From Pseudomonas orientalis (GTDB lineage: Bacteria > Pseudomonadota > Gammaproteobacteria > Pseudomonadales > Pseudomonadaceae), in contig NZ_JYLM01000010.1 in the NCBI RefSeq assembly GCF_001439815.1, forward strand, positions 62,001-126,000: 64,000 bases of DNA, in the 5' to 3' direction. Positions 11,601 to 16,474 of the stretch are shown here, in pieces; positions within the stretch are counted from its first letter, which is position 1; each line of letters opens with the position of its first letter. The translations under genes and the position numbers were made by a program. The notes under the pieces were generated by a model, which saw only the letters and a program-made list of their open reading frames with translations, was not told the origin of the DNA and did no database searches.

Positions 11601-12947
11601 GTAGCGGCTGCGCGCGACAAGCTTATCCGTGAGGGCAATACCCAGCCGACGGATAAAGAGATCGCTGCACAGGTGACCCGTACGGTGATGGAACCGTACG
11701 GAACGGGGGGCGATTATCAACGTGCCGCTCAAGCGGTGACGGCAGCTTTGCAAGGACTGGCAGGCGGGGACGTCGGTTCCGCCCTCGCGGGCGCGTCGGC
11801 GCCCTATCTGGCGAACCTCATCAAGCAGTCAGCGCAGGGCAACGATACCGCCCGAATCATGGCCCACGTGGTATTGGGTGCTGTAGTTGCACAGGCCCAA
11901 GGGAACTCGGCGGTTGCCGGTGCCGCAGGAGCTGGTACGGGGGAGTTGATTGCGGCGCAGTTGTATCCGGGTATTAAAACCGAGAATTTGAGCGAGAAGC
12001 AGAAACAGACCGTATCGGCGCTTTCGACATTGGCGTCGGGCTTGGCAGGCGGGCTTGCAGGAGGTGACCTGAGCGGTGCACTTGCCGGTGCAAAGGCTGG
12101 CAACAATGCCGTTGAGAACAACTCAGTGGCTGATATTGCCATTGCATTAACTGAGGGTAAGACGCTTGAACAAAAGGCTGAAGAGCGCATCAACGCTGAA
12201 AACGAGCACTACAAGGAGCAAAACTGTGCAGGACTGAGCGCAGAGGCGTGCTCGGCGCAAATGTATGCCGAGCGCCGTGAAAGCCTTGCTTATACGTTGG
12301 CGGGTGGTGCCGCTGTAGCCGCAACAGTGACAGGAGGCATGTTGCTTGGTCCAGCCCTGTTAAATGCCTGTGGGATGAACCCAGTAGCTTGTACCGAACT
12401 GACAATAGCAGCAGTAGAGGTGCCTTTTGGTGCCGCGATGGCTGGCGGTGGGGCTCTGGGCGTTGGTGGATTTGGTAGTCTTGGGAAGGAGGTCGCTGCT
12501 ACTGCGGATGCTGCTGCGGCGGCGCGGAATGTTGAGACTGTAACAGGTGGCGCTCTTGGTCCAAAAGCAACTGGTGAAGTCGTGCCTGTTGTTACTTCTG
12601 GTACAACTCGGACAGGAGTTGTTCGTACAAATGCCGCAGACTGGAGAAAACTGCGTGATAACTGGGATGACCTTGGATATGGTCAAATCTTAAGTACTGA
12701 AAATCGGGCCGCGATTGCTAAAGGGAAGACTCCGACAGTTGACGATGCATGGGTTAAGGTTTTTCCTGAAGATGCAGGGCTAAAGGGCGAGAGAATTCCT
12801 ATGCACCATGTTCAAGGTTCACCACTTACTGTGCCACTGCCTGATACACGGCATTTGGACGCGCATATGCCAGGAGGATTTAGATATAATCCAGGCGGTC
12901 CAGGGTCAGCTCTCCCCGCATACCCTCCGAAAAAAGGAGCAGAGTAA
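2691..12947 (+). CDS. cdiA: CdiA/FHA-type contact-dependent inhibition toxin, 3418 aa, VENN motif, HH nuclease-like C-terminus
   Basis: Giant TpsA exoprotein. The ATG at 2691 gives an extended signal region (residues 1-49, ALILANALFWQPLLAQAEG), a TPS domain (about 50-300) with the family string VANPYGVTCAGCGFINTPNV, a long run of filamentous-haemagglutinin repeats built on LDNxxGxLxS units, a unique insert (about 1580-1800, possible receptor-binding region), a segment with ETNPQLTNLGQFLSSDYML, a second FHA block, and a pretoxin region ending at VENN (bases 12111-12122, residue 3141). The variable tail of about 278 aa carries RIPMHHVQGSP and DTRHLDAHMPGG, a His-rich pattern like HNH/EndoVII-type nuclease toxins. 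Base composition falls sharply in the tail, as expected for an exchanged cassette. The stop overlaps the next start by one base (TAATG). Family assignment is firm; nuclease activity is inferred. Confidence 0.93.
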   Translation: MDVRQFAFLARQPSAALKPRNAFFGLPKRGLALILANALFWQPLLAQAEGIVVSAPGTTVGAAGNGVPVVNIATPNGAGLSHNQFQQYNVGPNGVILNNANGALQNTQLGGIIVGNPNLKGGAASVILNEVNGGSASQLRGYTEVAGQSAKVIVANPYGVTCAGCGFINTPNVTLTTGKPIIDPTGQLKSYQVDGGAVTIDGEGLNASNVDRFDIITRSAKINAQINARELNVIAGRNDVDAQSLKTTARADDGSAKPELAIDSSALGGMYAGAIKLVGTEAGVGVKLDGTLAASGGDIQLDANGRLSLAQTAASGAINVKAASLDAQGPMYAGTALEVQTQGDLTSRKSLAARDRIALSSGGTLTNADIIEAGVNADNTRNTTGDVSLRGQTINNNGASVIASRSLSVDSPALNNQGGTLSARQSTRVTAAALDNRNNGRVLSSAALDINAGALQNGQGGLIASNGPLTATLGTVQNTGGEISSLDTATLTVTTLDNVAGLVTAGNALSLNAGMLDNQNGRVTSQGVLHLTGNRLDNRQKGLVASTNGVQVDIASIDNRSGELSSRAGVAVNGTQLDNSDGGLVVAGTGLNLNVDQLLNRNQGLISSEGLLTVTTGTLVNRGGALSSAGPLSIVARDAVDNQGGRLVTDGALTLTSASVDNSQQGTLSARDALRIDTRDLNNQQGGQVTSATGLTLELNRGQFNNQGGLINGPLLMLNNLKDVNNQGGEISSSQAFTLTADNLDNSGGKVLGNTTLALRIGQALTNVKGMIAAAAVDASAASLDNSGGTLTSRGDTLLNVSGPLTNQAQGLINAANLLSINTASLDNQGGSLLGSAIAVDFGSATGDLNNTGGLITTAGNLSINHLRDLKNQGGELSSAQTLTLSGRTLDNSAGKLISNNLLVLNADALINQNGLMSGWQGLNATAASLDNRNGGTLSSRYGDLNATLTGRLLNSGAGALVSQKALTVSAAELDNSDKGVLSSAAEQTLNVTGLLSNANGGAIDSGTALNLTAQNLNNSAGSINGGAATRLDLLATLTNTNGKLASAGPLLISRAVQIDNQGGQIASQGLLTLLTGGLDNRNRGTLAANARMSITASGLVQNGNDGLIYSQNADLTLSANRLDNARGSVQSQGALTLDVVDAVDNQSGKLLAQAGNLNAGAASLDNRGGTLASLQALLQTKVVGVLRNGYDLTNNRQGGVMQGQTLDLQAGGVDNYGGRIAAQAGDGLVTTGNFDNRNGGLYAKGLMRVVGHDFDNSGDNDGQIAARQIDLDLSGALNNRLGIIESESTLKVRAASLDNQTGRLRALGNSGTTEFAIGGLFDNRNGVLETANTNLTLDADRLQNLGGNVLHVGTGTFGIAPRNLDDVGGSLVTRGDLTIAQDTWTNSSVIQAGQLTVNVNSLEQTATGQLLGARRFIGSGGNWSTNGLIASDGDLDLSLSGALNSSGRISSLGKLNLTAAQATLSDTASIAGGGVTHATLSGTLNNRGRLTSATDLLIDAGALNNYATLGSGQTLTVTTGALLNDHGLIFSGADMGLRVASLNNSYGDVYSMGNLSVDRDGKGGLADSIINSSSSMQSDGDLTLTAATIKNERAVLTVNDAGVYTASATEGTCIEYVNAGDCKAGGTPRNYVWELLTRDKLEVTAASAGSSITAGRNMTLAGGDLLNSSSSIAAGGNFTARLNNLVNTGIETGETETYRLFTSERTKHPGRWFDAAAALTNKYWYKSAGYNPNDLGGLEATVANFVGMMESERTQFGKVTKIASDDQRYAAVIQAGGAVDVKAQAGIDNSVVRLGYTYIGAGAKTTTGATGASGADGYSTRVTLNAQLPPDLAQQQINPLSLPGFTLPSGQGGLFRLSGQSASAPASTGPQGWTLGGGSVDRAPVSGPVAPAAGTSADGVTINRVQGLPDSQFVSNPQKYLIETNPQLTNLGQFLSSDYMLSKLGYDPDQAQKRLGDGLYEQRLIQQAVIARTGQRFIDGQTSDTAMFKYLMDNAIGSRQALNLSVGVSLTAEQVAALTHDIVWMENATVAGQQVLVPVLYLAQANNRLAPNGALITGSDLSLVSGTDLTNVGTLRATNNLAASAGRNMVNSGLIAAGNRLDLLAGNSLTNRAGGIISGRDVSAAAVNGDVLNERTVTSHQSSSGYRTERSDFVDNAARIEAANSLTLQAGRDVNSTGGVLKSGTDTRIQAGRDVNLVTAEQRNANSVSTYSRSSNVTQYGTVVEAGRDFQIVAARDISAIGSQLNATRDLALVAKGNVNLASAANEQHSAFNSKKVTSQEDHVQQVGTSLVAGENLSLSAGNDLVVSASRASAGKEAYLYAGNDLALNAAQDSDYSYYRKTKTSNGLLSSSQKTRIDSSNQITQRGSSISADTVVVRAGRDIGTSASDVVSTNATSLIAGRNVVIDGATETFEQSHSSSTKKSGLMSSGGIGVTLGSSSNKNTLTSSTETTRASNVGSVLGSVDIRAGKDLTIKGSDVVAGKDISLVGQNVSILASENNNRSEQTAKSKTSGLTLALSGTVGSAVDSAYRTAKQAKSEDDGRLSALQGVKAGLTGVQAWQAAQQNGGMTGANAGQFVGISISLGSQKSDSKQTQEQTLSQGSNLTAGNNLTIVAQGNGTPVDAGDIRVQGSKLQASNEMTLAAERDIRLEAAANNQKLDGKNSSSGGAIGISLGVGSGESGLSIFANANKGTGNEKGTGTTWTETTLDAGKQVSLISGRDTALKGAQVSADKITATVGRDLTLQSLQDTDNYKSKQTDVSGGVSFAIIGTGGSANLSISKSKIDSKYQSVQEQTGLFGGKGGYQIDVGNHTQLDGSVIGSTATADKNRLSTGTLGWSVLKNKAEYTSQLQSASVSSGSDGTNAFISNMPTGSLIGFNHGDSDSGTTSSAISNGTLNIRDPAKQQQDVATLSHDVEHANGAISPIFDKEKEQKRLRQVQLIADIGTQAADITRTQGAINAANAQKDPEAVAAARDKLIREGNTQPTDKEIAAQVTRTVMEPYGTGGDYQRAAQAVTAALQGLAGGDVGSALAGASAPYLANLIKQSAQGNDTARIMAHVVLGAVVAQAQGNSAVAGAAGAGTGELIAAQLYPGIKTENLSEKQKQTVSALSTLASGLAGGLAGGDLSGALAGAKAGNNAVENNSVADIAIALTEGKTLEQKAEERINAENEHYKEQNCAGLSAEACSAQMYAERRESLAYTLAGGAAVAATVTGGMLLGPALLNACGMNPVACTELTIAAVEVPFGAAMAGGGALGVGGFGSLGKEVAATADAAAAARNVETVTGGALGPKATGEVVPVVTSGTTRTGVVRTNAADWRKLRDNWDDLGYGQILSTENRAAIAKGKTPTVDDAWVKVFPEDAGLKGERIPMHHVQGSPLTVPLPDTRHLDAHMPGGFRYNPGGPGSALPAYPPKKGAE

Positions 12948-13378
12948 TGCACTCCATACAGCTAAAGTTTGCAAAACAAAAGTTAATTTTTTACGTGGCT
13001 CAGGATTTGGACCAGACTATTAGATCTAATGTGGAGCAGCTCGTGAATGAGGTTGCTGCGTCAAGAATATGGAGCGTTACTCCGCCAAGCTATATTGACG
13101 AGATAGACGAAAATGGCGCGGAAGTAGTAGGTGGGATTTTGGAGATTTATTCGGCTTTGCCGCCAAACATACTTCCTATTGAGATGGACTCAAAAAACCT
13201 AGATGACGTAGAGGCGCTGGTAGGTGCCGTAAAAAAACTATCTGAAAAAGAAAATATTTCTTTTGAGTTCCAGTTGGATGCTACTTTTGTTGGCGCTATT
13301 GAGGACGGTGTTATTGATCGAGTTCTGATGGACGGTTTGCTTGTGCCGTGGCGAAATCACATCAAAGGTAAAAGCTGA
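12947..13378 (+). CDS. Candidate CdiI immunity protein for the VENN-CdiA
   Basis: The start overlaps the cdiA stop (TAATG) and is preceded by AAAAAGGAG, so it is translationally coupled to the toxin gene. The 143-aa product is acidic, lacks a signal peptide or membrane segment, and is AT-rich relative to the body of cdiA. Its position directly behind the toxin domain is the defining property of CdiI immunity proteins, which bind and neutralise the toxin in the cytoplasm; a soluble immunity protein fits a nuclease toxin. I do not recognise a named family. The 3' boundary is a REP-like string, GGAAATAGGGGGCAGACC at 13385, seven bases after the stop. Confidence 0.8.
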   Translation: MHSIQLKFAKQKLIFYVAQDLDQTIRSNVEQLVNEVAASRIWSVTPPSYIDEIDENGAEVVGGILEIYSALPPNILPIEMDSKNLDDVEALVGAVKKLSEKENISFEFQLDATFVGAIEDGVIDRVLMDGLLVPWRNHIKGKS

Positions 13379-13384
13379 GTTGGA

Positions 13385-13608
13385 GGAAATAGGGGGCAGA
13401 CCCTGAGGGATCCCCACAAATTCACCCTAAGCTCTGCGCTTGATGGCGCACATCATCACGCAGAGCCCGCTCCAATATTTCCAAGTGTTCTCGTCCTCCA
13501 AAATCTGTGCAGCTTCGCCAGTATTCCAAGCCTAGTCGCCACAATGAGAGCACCCGCTTTTCTTTGATGCTGTTGCTTTGGTAGCGTCGCTCCAAGCCGC
13601 GTTCTCGT
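13385..13608. repeat. Direct repeat, copy 1 (REP-like string plus IS4-family 3' end)
   Basis: About 220 bp beginning AATAGGGGGCAGACCCTGAG recur in the same orientation at 16175-16388 with scattered substitutions. The repeat covers the last about 60 codons of a transposase on the minus strand and its downstream sequence. Together the copies bracket the RAYT and orphan immunity cluster. Confidence 0.85.
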
Positions 13609-13970
13609 GCCTGCAGCCCCGTTAAAAACAGAAGGTAGTTGGCCAAAGCAGCAATCAACAACAACACCTCAATGCGCTTTGGACAGTGGCTTCGATGCAG
13701 ATTCAGGCCTAATCCCAAGTGCTCACTTTTTACATCTCGAAAGCCTTCTTCGATCTGCATACGGCGCTTATAGATCGCCACTATTTTTGCTGGATTCCAT
13801 TCGTCTTGCCTCAGATTGCTGGCAAGCAACCAGGGCTCCCGTTCACGCCTAGCTGACTGTCGGCTGAGCTTACTTTTGGCGATTGAGCCGTAAGCGTTCC
13901 GGGAATACACCTTGCGGCCTCTTACTCGAGGCGAGTGGATTCGTAGTCTGATACACAGACACTCGGTCAT
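13422..13970 (-). pseudogene. IS4-family (IS10-like) transposase, C-terminal fragment
   Basis: The minus strand encodes about 182 residues containing IYKRRMQIEEGFRDVKS, the YREK-type region of the IS4/IS10 group (IS10: IYSKRMQIEETFRDLKS), followed by HLGLGLNLHRS and LSLWRLGLEYWR. Full-length transposases of this group are about 400 aa, so the N-terminal half with the first catalytic aspartates is missing. The truncation lies near 13985, where the RAYT-associated repeats begin at 13993, suggesting that repeat arrival or recombination removed the rest. Not expected to be active. Confidence 0.85.
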
Positions 13971-13992
13971 CGTCCGGCCTGCATTCCTTGAG

Positions 13993-14240
13993 GAAATAGG
14001 GGTCAGACCACGTTTTACGTTTTTTAGAGTTCAGTGGAGTTGCTCTTTAAAAATATGGTTTATTTTTTGGAAAAATAGCCGAAATAGGGGTCAGACCACG
14101 TTTTGCGTTTTTTAGAGTTCAGTGGAGTTGCTCTTTAAAAATATGGTTTATTTTTTGGAAAAATAGGGTAGACCACGGTTTAGCGTTTTTAGCGTTTGGT
14201 AGAGTTGCTCTTTCAAAGCATGATTTTTTTGTAATTATTT
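13993..14240. repeat. Tandem 98-bp repeat units carrying the GGGGTCAGACCAC element upstream of the RAYT
   Basis: Unit 1 (13993) and unit 2 (14091) start GAAATAGGGGTCAGACCACG and continue with almost identical AT-rich sequence (TTTTTTAGAGTTCAGTGGAG, then CTCTTTAAAAATATGGTTTA). A shorter, more divergent third unit starts at about 14161. A further relative lies at 15309-15390. The start of each unit is the reverse complement of GTGGTCTGACCCCTATTT found downstream. Confidence 0.9.
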
Positions 14241-14301
14241 TATTTCGCCGGCCTATTGACCGACGGCTAAGCTGTAAGCTCTTATACAGTTAGAGGTTTA
14301 T

Positions 14302-14949
14302 ATGGCTCGCCGTCCCAGGGTTTTACTGCCGGATATCCCGTTGCATATTATTCAGCGGGGAAACAATCGAGCAGCGTGTTTTTATGCAGATAAAGACTAT
14401 ATTTTTTACATTGATACATTAGCCGAGCTTGCTGAGCTGTACGGTTGTAAAGTTCACGCATTGTGCTTGATGACAAATCATGTTCATTTATTGTTGACTC
14501 CCACCTGCTGCGCGGGGGCTAGCCTACTTATGAAGGGGCTGGGGCAGCGCTACGTTCAATATGTCAATCGAACATATCAACGAACGGGCACGTTGTGGGA
14601 AGGCCGTTTTCGCTCCTGTTTGGTTCAACAGGAAAACTATGTTTTAGCTTGCTATCGATATATCGAAATGAACCCGGTCAGAGCGGGTATGGTTGCTCAT
14701 CCGGGCGACTATCGCTGGACCAGCTATAGAGCAAACGCACAGGGCGAGTTATCAGGCTTTATAAGCCCGCATGCAGTCTATAGCGAGTTAGGTAGCGGCG
14801 CCGCGCAACGAGCCGAAGCTTACCGGTCTATATTCATGGATCGGCTTTCACCTGAATTGATAGAACAAATTCGATCTTCTACGAACGGTAATTACGTTTT
14901 GGGGAATCAGAAGTTCGCGTCAGAGATTGCGCAGATATTAGAAGAATAG
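14302..14949 (+). CDS. REP-associated tyrosine transposase (RAYT, Y1/HUH, TnpA_REP)
   Basis: The 215-aa protein has the HUH motif in LMTNHVHLLLT (about residues 57-67) and the C-terminal tyrosine helix RYIEMNPVRAGM typical of REP-associated relatives of IS200/IS605 Y1 transposases. Family members nick single-stranded REP hairpins. The gene is flanked by inverted copies of one REP: GAAATAGGGGTCAGACCAC upstream (13993, 14091) and GTGGTCTGACCCCTATTT downstream (14949). The downstream copy begins at the G of the TAG stop codon. Related repeats continue to about 15.5 kb and 16.2 kb. The gene has lower GC than the surrounding chromosome and looks intact. Its repeat family differs from the two chromosomal REPIN families in this window. 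Confidence 0.92.
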   Translation: MARRPRVLLPDIPLHIIQRGNNRAACFYADKDYIFYIDTLAELAELYGCKVHALCLMTNHVHLLLTPTCCAGASLLMKGLGQRYVQYVNRTYQRTGTLWEGRFRSCLVQQENYVLACYRYIEMNPVRAGMVAHPGDYRWTSYRANAQGELSGFISPHAVYSELGSGAAQRAEAYRSIFMDRLSPELIEQIRSSTNGNYVLGNQKFASEIAQILEE

Positions 14950-14966
14950 TGGTCTGACCCCTATTT
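14949..14966. repeat. REP element GTGGTCTGACCCCTATTT (right flank of RAYT, left flank of next cassette)
   Basis: Inverse of the REP copies at 13993 and 14091. It overlaps the last base of the RAYT stop and directly precedes the short toxin-tail remnant before the gene at 15001. Confidence 0.9.
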
Positions 14967-14969
14967 TTC

Positions 14970-15004
14970 ATACTCGAGCTGGTGGTGGAGATCTTTTTCA
15001 ATGA
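14970..15004 (+). pseudogene. Possible toxin C-terminal vestige before the orphan immunity gene
   Basis: The frame reads HTRAGGGDLFQ and stops at TGA 15002-15004, overlapping the next ATG as ATGA. A four-base stop/start overlap is usual at toxin-immunity junctions; the second CdiA in this window has one. Upstream the frame runs into the REP. Too short for family assignment; the call rests on position, the overlap and two parallel cases nearby. Confidence 0.35.
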
Positions 15005-15315
15005 AAAAAATTATTGATGAAAAGGTTTTTTCTCTTGGCCGTATGAGGTCTGGGAGATTGTATGCGGAGCTGACTTCTGATGTGGGCTGGGAAGGTTTCC
15101 CTAGTTATGCCGAAGAATTCGTTAAATTATTTTCTGGAAAGATTATTAGCAGAAGTGACTCTGTTGATACTAGAGTTTGGGGGGTGATTATAGAAGACCT
15201 GCTCCTGCGATTGGTTTATGAAGATTTTCCTGTGATGATTAGTTTGGAATCGCAAAGTGAGGAGGGGGATCGACTTATGGAGAAATTAAAAGAGATTTCT
15301 ATTAAGGGGGAATAG
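15001..15315 (+). CDS. Orphan immunity-like protein, 104 aa (possibly DUF3630-like)
   Basis: Small soluble AT-rich gene without signal peptide or membrane helix. The pattern FSGKIISRSDSVDTRVWGV followed by LRLVYEDFPVMISLE reminds me of DUF3630-like proteins and of small proteins found behind polymorphic toxins, but I cannot confirm a family. Its ATG overlaps a stop codon of the preceding vestigial frame. Its own stop codon TAG lies inside the next REP-like string (GGAATAGGAGTCAGACTACG, 15309-15328). It is therefore framed on both sides by the RAYT-associated repeat in opposite orientations. The most likely role is an orphan CdiI left after its toxin domain was displaced. Confidence 0.55.
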   Translation: MKKIIDEKVFSLGRMRSGRLYAELTSDVGWEGFPSYAEEFVKLFSGKIISRSDSVDTRVWGVIIEDLLLRLVYEDFPVMISLESQSEEGDRLMEKLKEISIKGE

Positions 15316-15534
15316 GAGTCAGACTACGATTTTGCGTTTTTTAGAGTTCAGCAGATTTGTTCTTTAAAAATATGATTTATTTTTTGTGGAAGAACAGTGG
15401 TGCGACCCCTATTTCCCTCTCTCTTTAAAAATTGGCTTTTTTATTTTCATTTGCTTGACGTTTTTTAAGCAGGGCGGTTATAAAGGTCAATGTGGTCTGA
15501 CCCCTATTTCACTGATGTGGTCTGACCCCTATTT
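15309..15534. repeat. Cluster of RAYT-associated REP copies
   Basis: A right-type copy at 15309-15328 (GGAATAGGAGTCAGACTACG) is followed by about 65 bp related to the tandem units upstream of the RAYT, then left-type copies at 15397 (GTGGTGCGACCCCTATTT), 15492-15509 and 15517-15534 (both GTGGTCTGACCCCTATTT). The last two form a direct repeat with a 25-bp period (each followed by CACTG). No gene is seen in this stretch. Confidence 0.85.
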
Positions 15535-15536
15535 CA

Positions 15537-15698
15537 CTGTATGAGAAGACAGGCGGAAATCTGCCCGCTCAGATGACCTTGTACGTTGATCGACAAACAT
15601 GTGGTACTTGCAAACAGTATCTACCTGAATTAATGCATGAGATGAAGATTGATACTGTAAATGTAGTAATGAAAAAATGGTCAAAGAGTAACTATTGA
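15537..15698 (+). pseudogene. C-terminal remnant of a deaminase-fold CdiA toxin
   Basis: The frame reads LYEKTGGNLPAQMTLYVDRQ and then TCGTCKQYLPELMHEM, ending WSKSNY and TGA at 15696-15698. The TCGTC element (CxxC), preceded by a beta-strand and followed by a helix and 'IDTVNVV', is the second zinc-ligand motif and last strand of nucleic-acid deaminase toxins found at the ends of CdiA/Rhs proteins. The first motif (HAE or CxE) and everything upstream are missing. The left edge abuts the REP copy ending at 15534, so the truncation coincides with the repeat. The immunity-like gene at 15723 follows after 24 bases. Not expected to be translated on its own. Confidence 0.7.
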
Positions 15699-15722
15699 CT
15701 CTAGAGCTCGTTAGAGGTTGGA

Positions 15723-16160
15723 ATGTCTGAATTCAAATGTATTTTTCTAGATCATGATGTCGATGAAAATCCAGACTTGCAGTTTTATGTTGACTTTTTT
15801 TTAAATTATCAAACTTCGAAGTGGCAGAAAGGGTGTGGCGATGGGGTTTTTAGCTTTGTCAGTGACAAAGGCGACCGGTCTGAGCTGGCCGTTTTGGAGA
15901 ACAAAGACCTCGGCATTTCTGTCAGGTATAACTTCAGGGCTGCTGGTGAACGCAGAGGGGCTGAATATTACTCAGTAGGCGATCAACAAAAAATGAATCA
16001 GGTTGAAGATTTTGGGGAAGACCAATTTGTTCCTGCTGGCTCTTTTATACAGCCGAAAATAGCATGGTTAGCGGTTGAAGATTTTTTTAAAAATCCTCTA
16101 GTTAAATCACATCGAATAGAGTGGTTAAACTCTGAAGATATTTCTTGGCCAAACAACTGA
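15723..16160 (+). CDS. Orphan immunity protein, Imm1-like
   Basis: The 145-aa acidic soluble protein has WQKGCGDGVFSFVSDKGDRS near the start and FVPAGSFIQPKIAWLAVEDF ... IEWLNSEDISW near the end. This matches my memory of Imm1-family immunity proteins, whose C-terminal pattern is 'ip.e.lip...a...v..fl......sv.W'. Imm1 proteins are typically paired with deaminase toxins, which agrees with the deaminase tail just upstream. The start ATG follows GTTAGAGGTTGGA. The gene is AT-rich and lies between a left-type REP (15517) and a right-type REP-like string (16175), so the pair forms a repeat-bounded relic cassette. A retained immunity gene would protect against siblings still carrying the toxin. Confidence 0.65.
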   Translation: MSEFKCIFLDHDVDENPDLQFYVDFFLNYQTSKWQKGCGDGVFSFVSDKGDRSELAVLENKDLGISVRYNFRAAGERRGAEYYSVGDQQKMNQVEDFGEDQFVPAGSFIQPKIAWLAVEDFFKNPLVKSHRIEWLNSEDISWPNN

Positions 16161-16174
16161 TAATATGGTGCTGG

Positions 16175-16388
16175 GGAATAGGGGGCAGACCCTAAGGAAT
16201 CCCCACAAATTCACCCTAAGCTCTGCGCTTGATGGCGCACCTCATCACGCAGAGCCCGTTCCAATATTCCAAGTGTCCTCGGCCTCCAAAGTCTGTGCAG
16301 CTTCGCCAGTATTCCAAGCCTAGTCGCCACAATGAGAGCACTCGCTTTTCTTTGATACTGTTGCTTTGGTAGCGTCGTTCCAAACCGC
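16175..16388. repeat. Direct repeat, copy 2 (REP-like string plus IS4-family 3' end)
   Basis: Begins GGAATAGGGGGCAGACCCTA and matches 13385-13608 throughout. Homology to copy 1 stops at about 16388, exactly where a frame resembling a toxin tail begins. Confidence 0.85.
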
Positions 16389-16400
16389 TTTCTCCGGCAA
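16207..16400 (-). pseudogene. IS4-family transposase, short C-terminal fragment
   Basis: The minus strand encodes GLERRYQSNSIKEKRVLS and LGLEYWRSCTDFGG, nearly identical to the fragment at 13422-13970, but a deletion after GHLEYW shifts the last codons. Only about 60 residues of a roughly 400-residue transposase remain. It is a second relic of the same insertion sequence and bounds the next relic cassette. Confidence 0.8.
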
Positions 16401-16443
16401 CAGGCATTTCCCCGTGTGGAAGGCGATGCCTGCCGAGTTATGA
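16390..16443 (+). pseudogene. Possible nuclease-toxin remnant (FSGNRHFPVWKAM frame)
   Basis: Directly after the IS4 relic a frame reads FSGNRHFPVWKAMPAEL and stops at TGA 16441-16443. The pattern R-x-FP-x-W-x-A-x-x-x-x-E-L resembles the segment before the HNH motif in colicin/pyocin-type DNase toxins (RxxFWxxVxxDPEL). Only about 17 residues remain, so this is tentative; it gains weight from the immunity-like gene that follows at 16475 and the parallel arrangement at 15537. Confidence 0.35.
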
Positions 16444-16474
16444 ATGTAGATCCAACGAGGCAATCAGTTAACCA

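Noticed and set aside
14302..14949. Complete IS200-type insertion sequence
   Set aside because: The HUH protein has the REP-associated type C-terminus and is flanked by REPs rather than IS200/IS605 ends.
13993..15534. CRISPR-like array
   Set aside because: The repeats are inverted as well as direct, unequal in spacing and associated with a RAYT gene; there are no uniform spacers and no cas genes.
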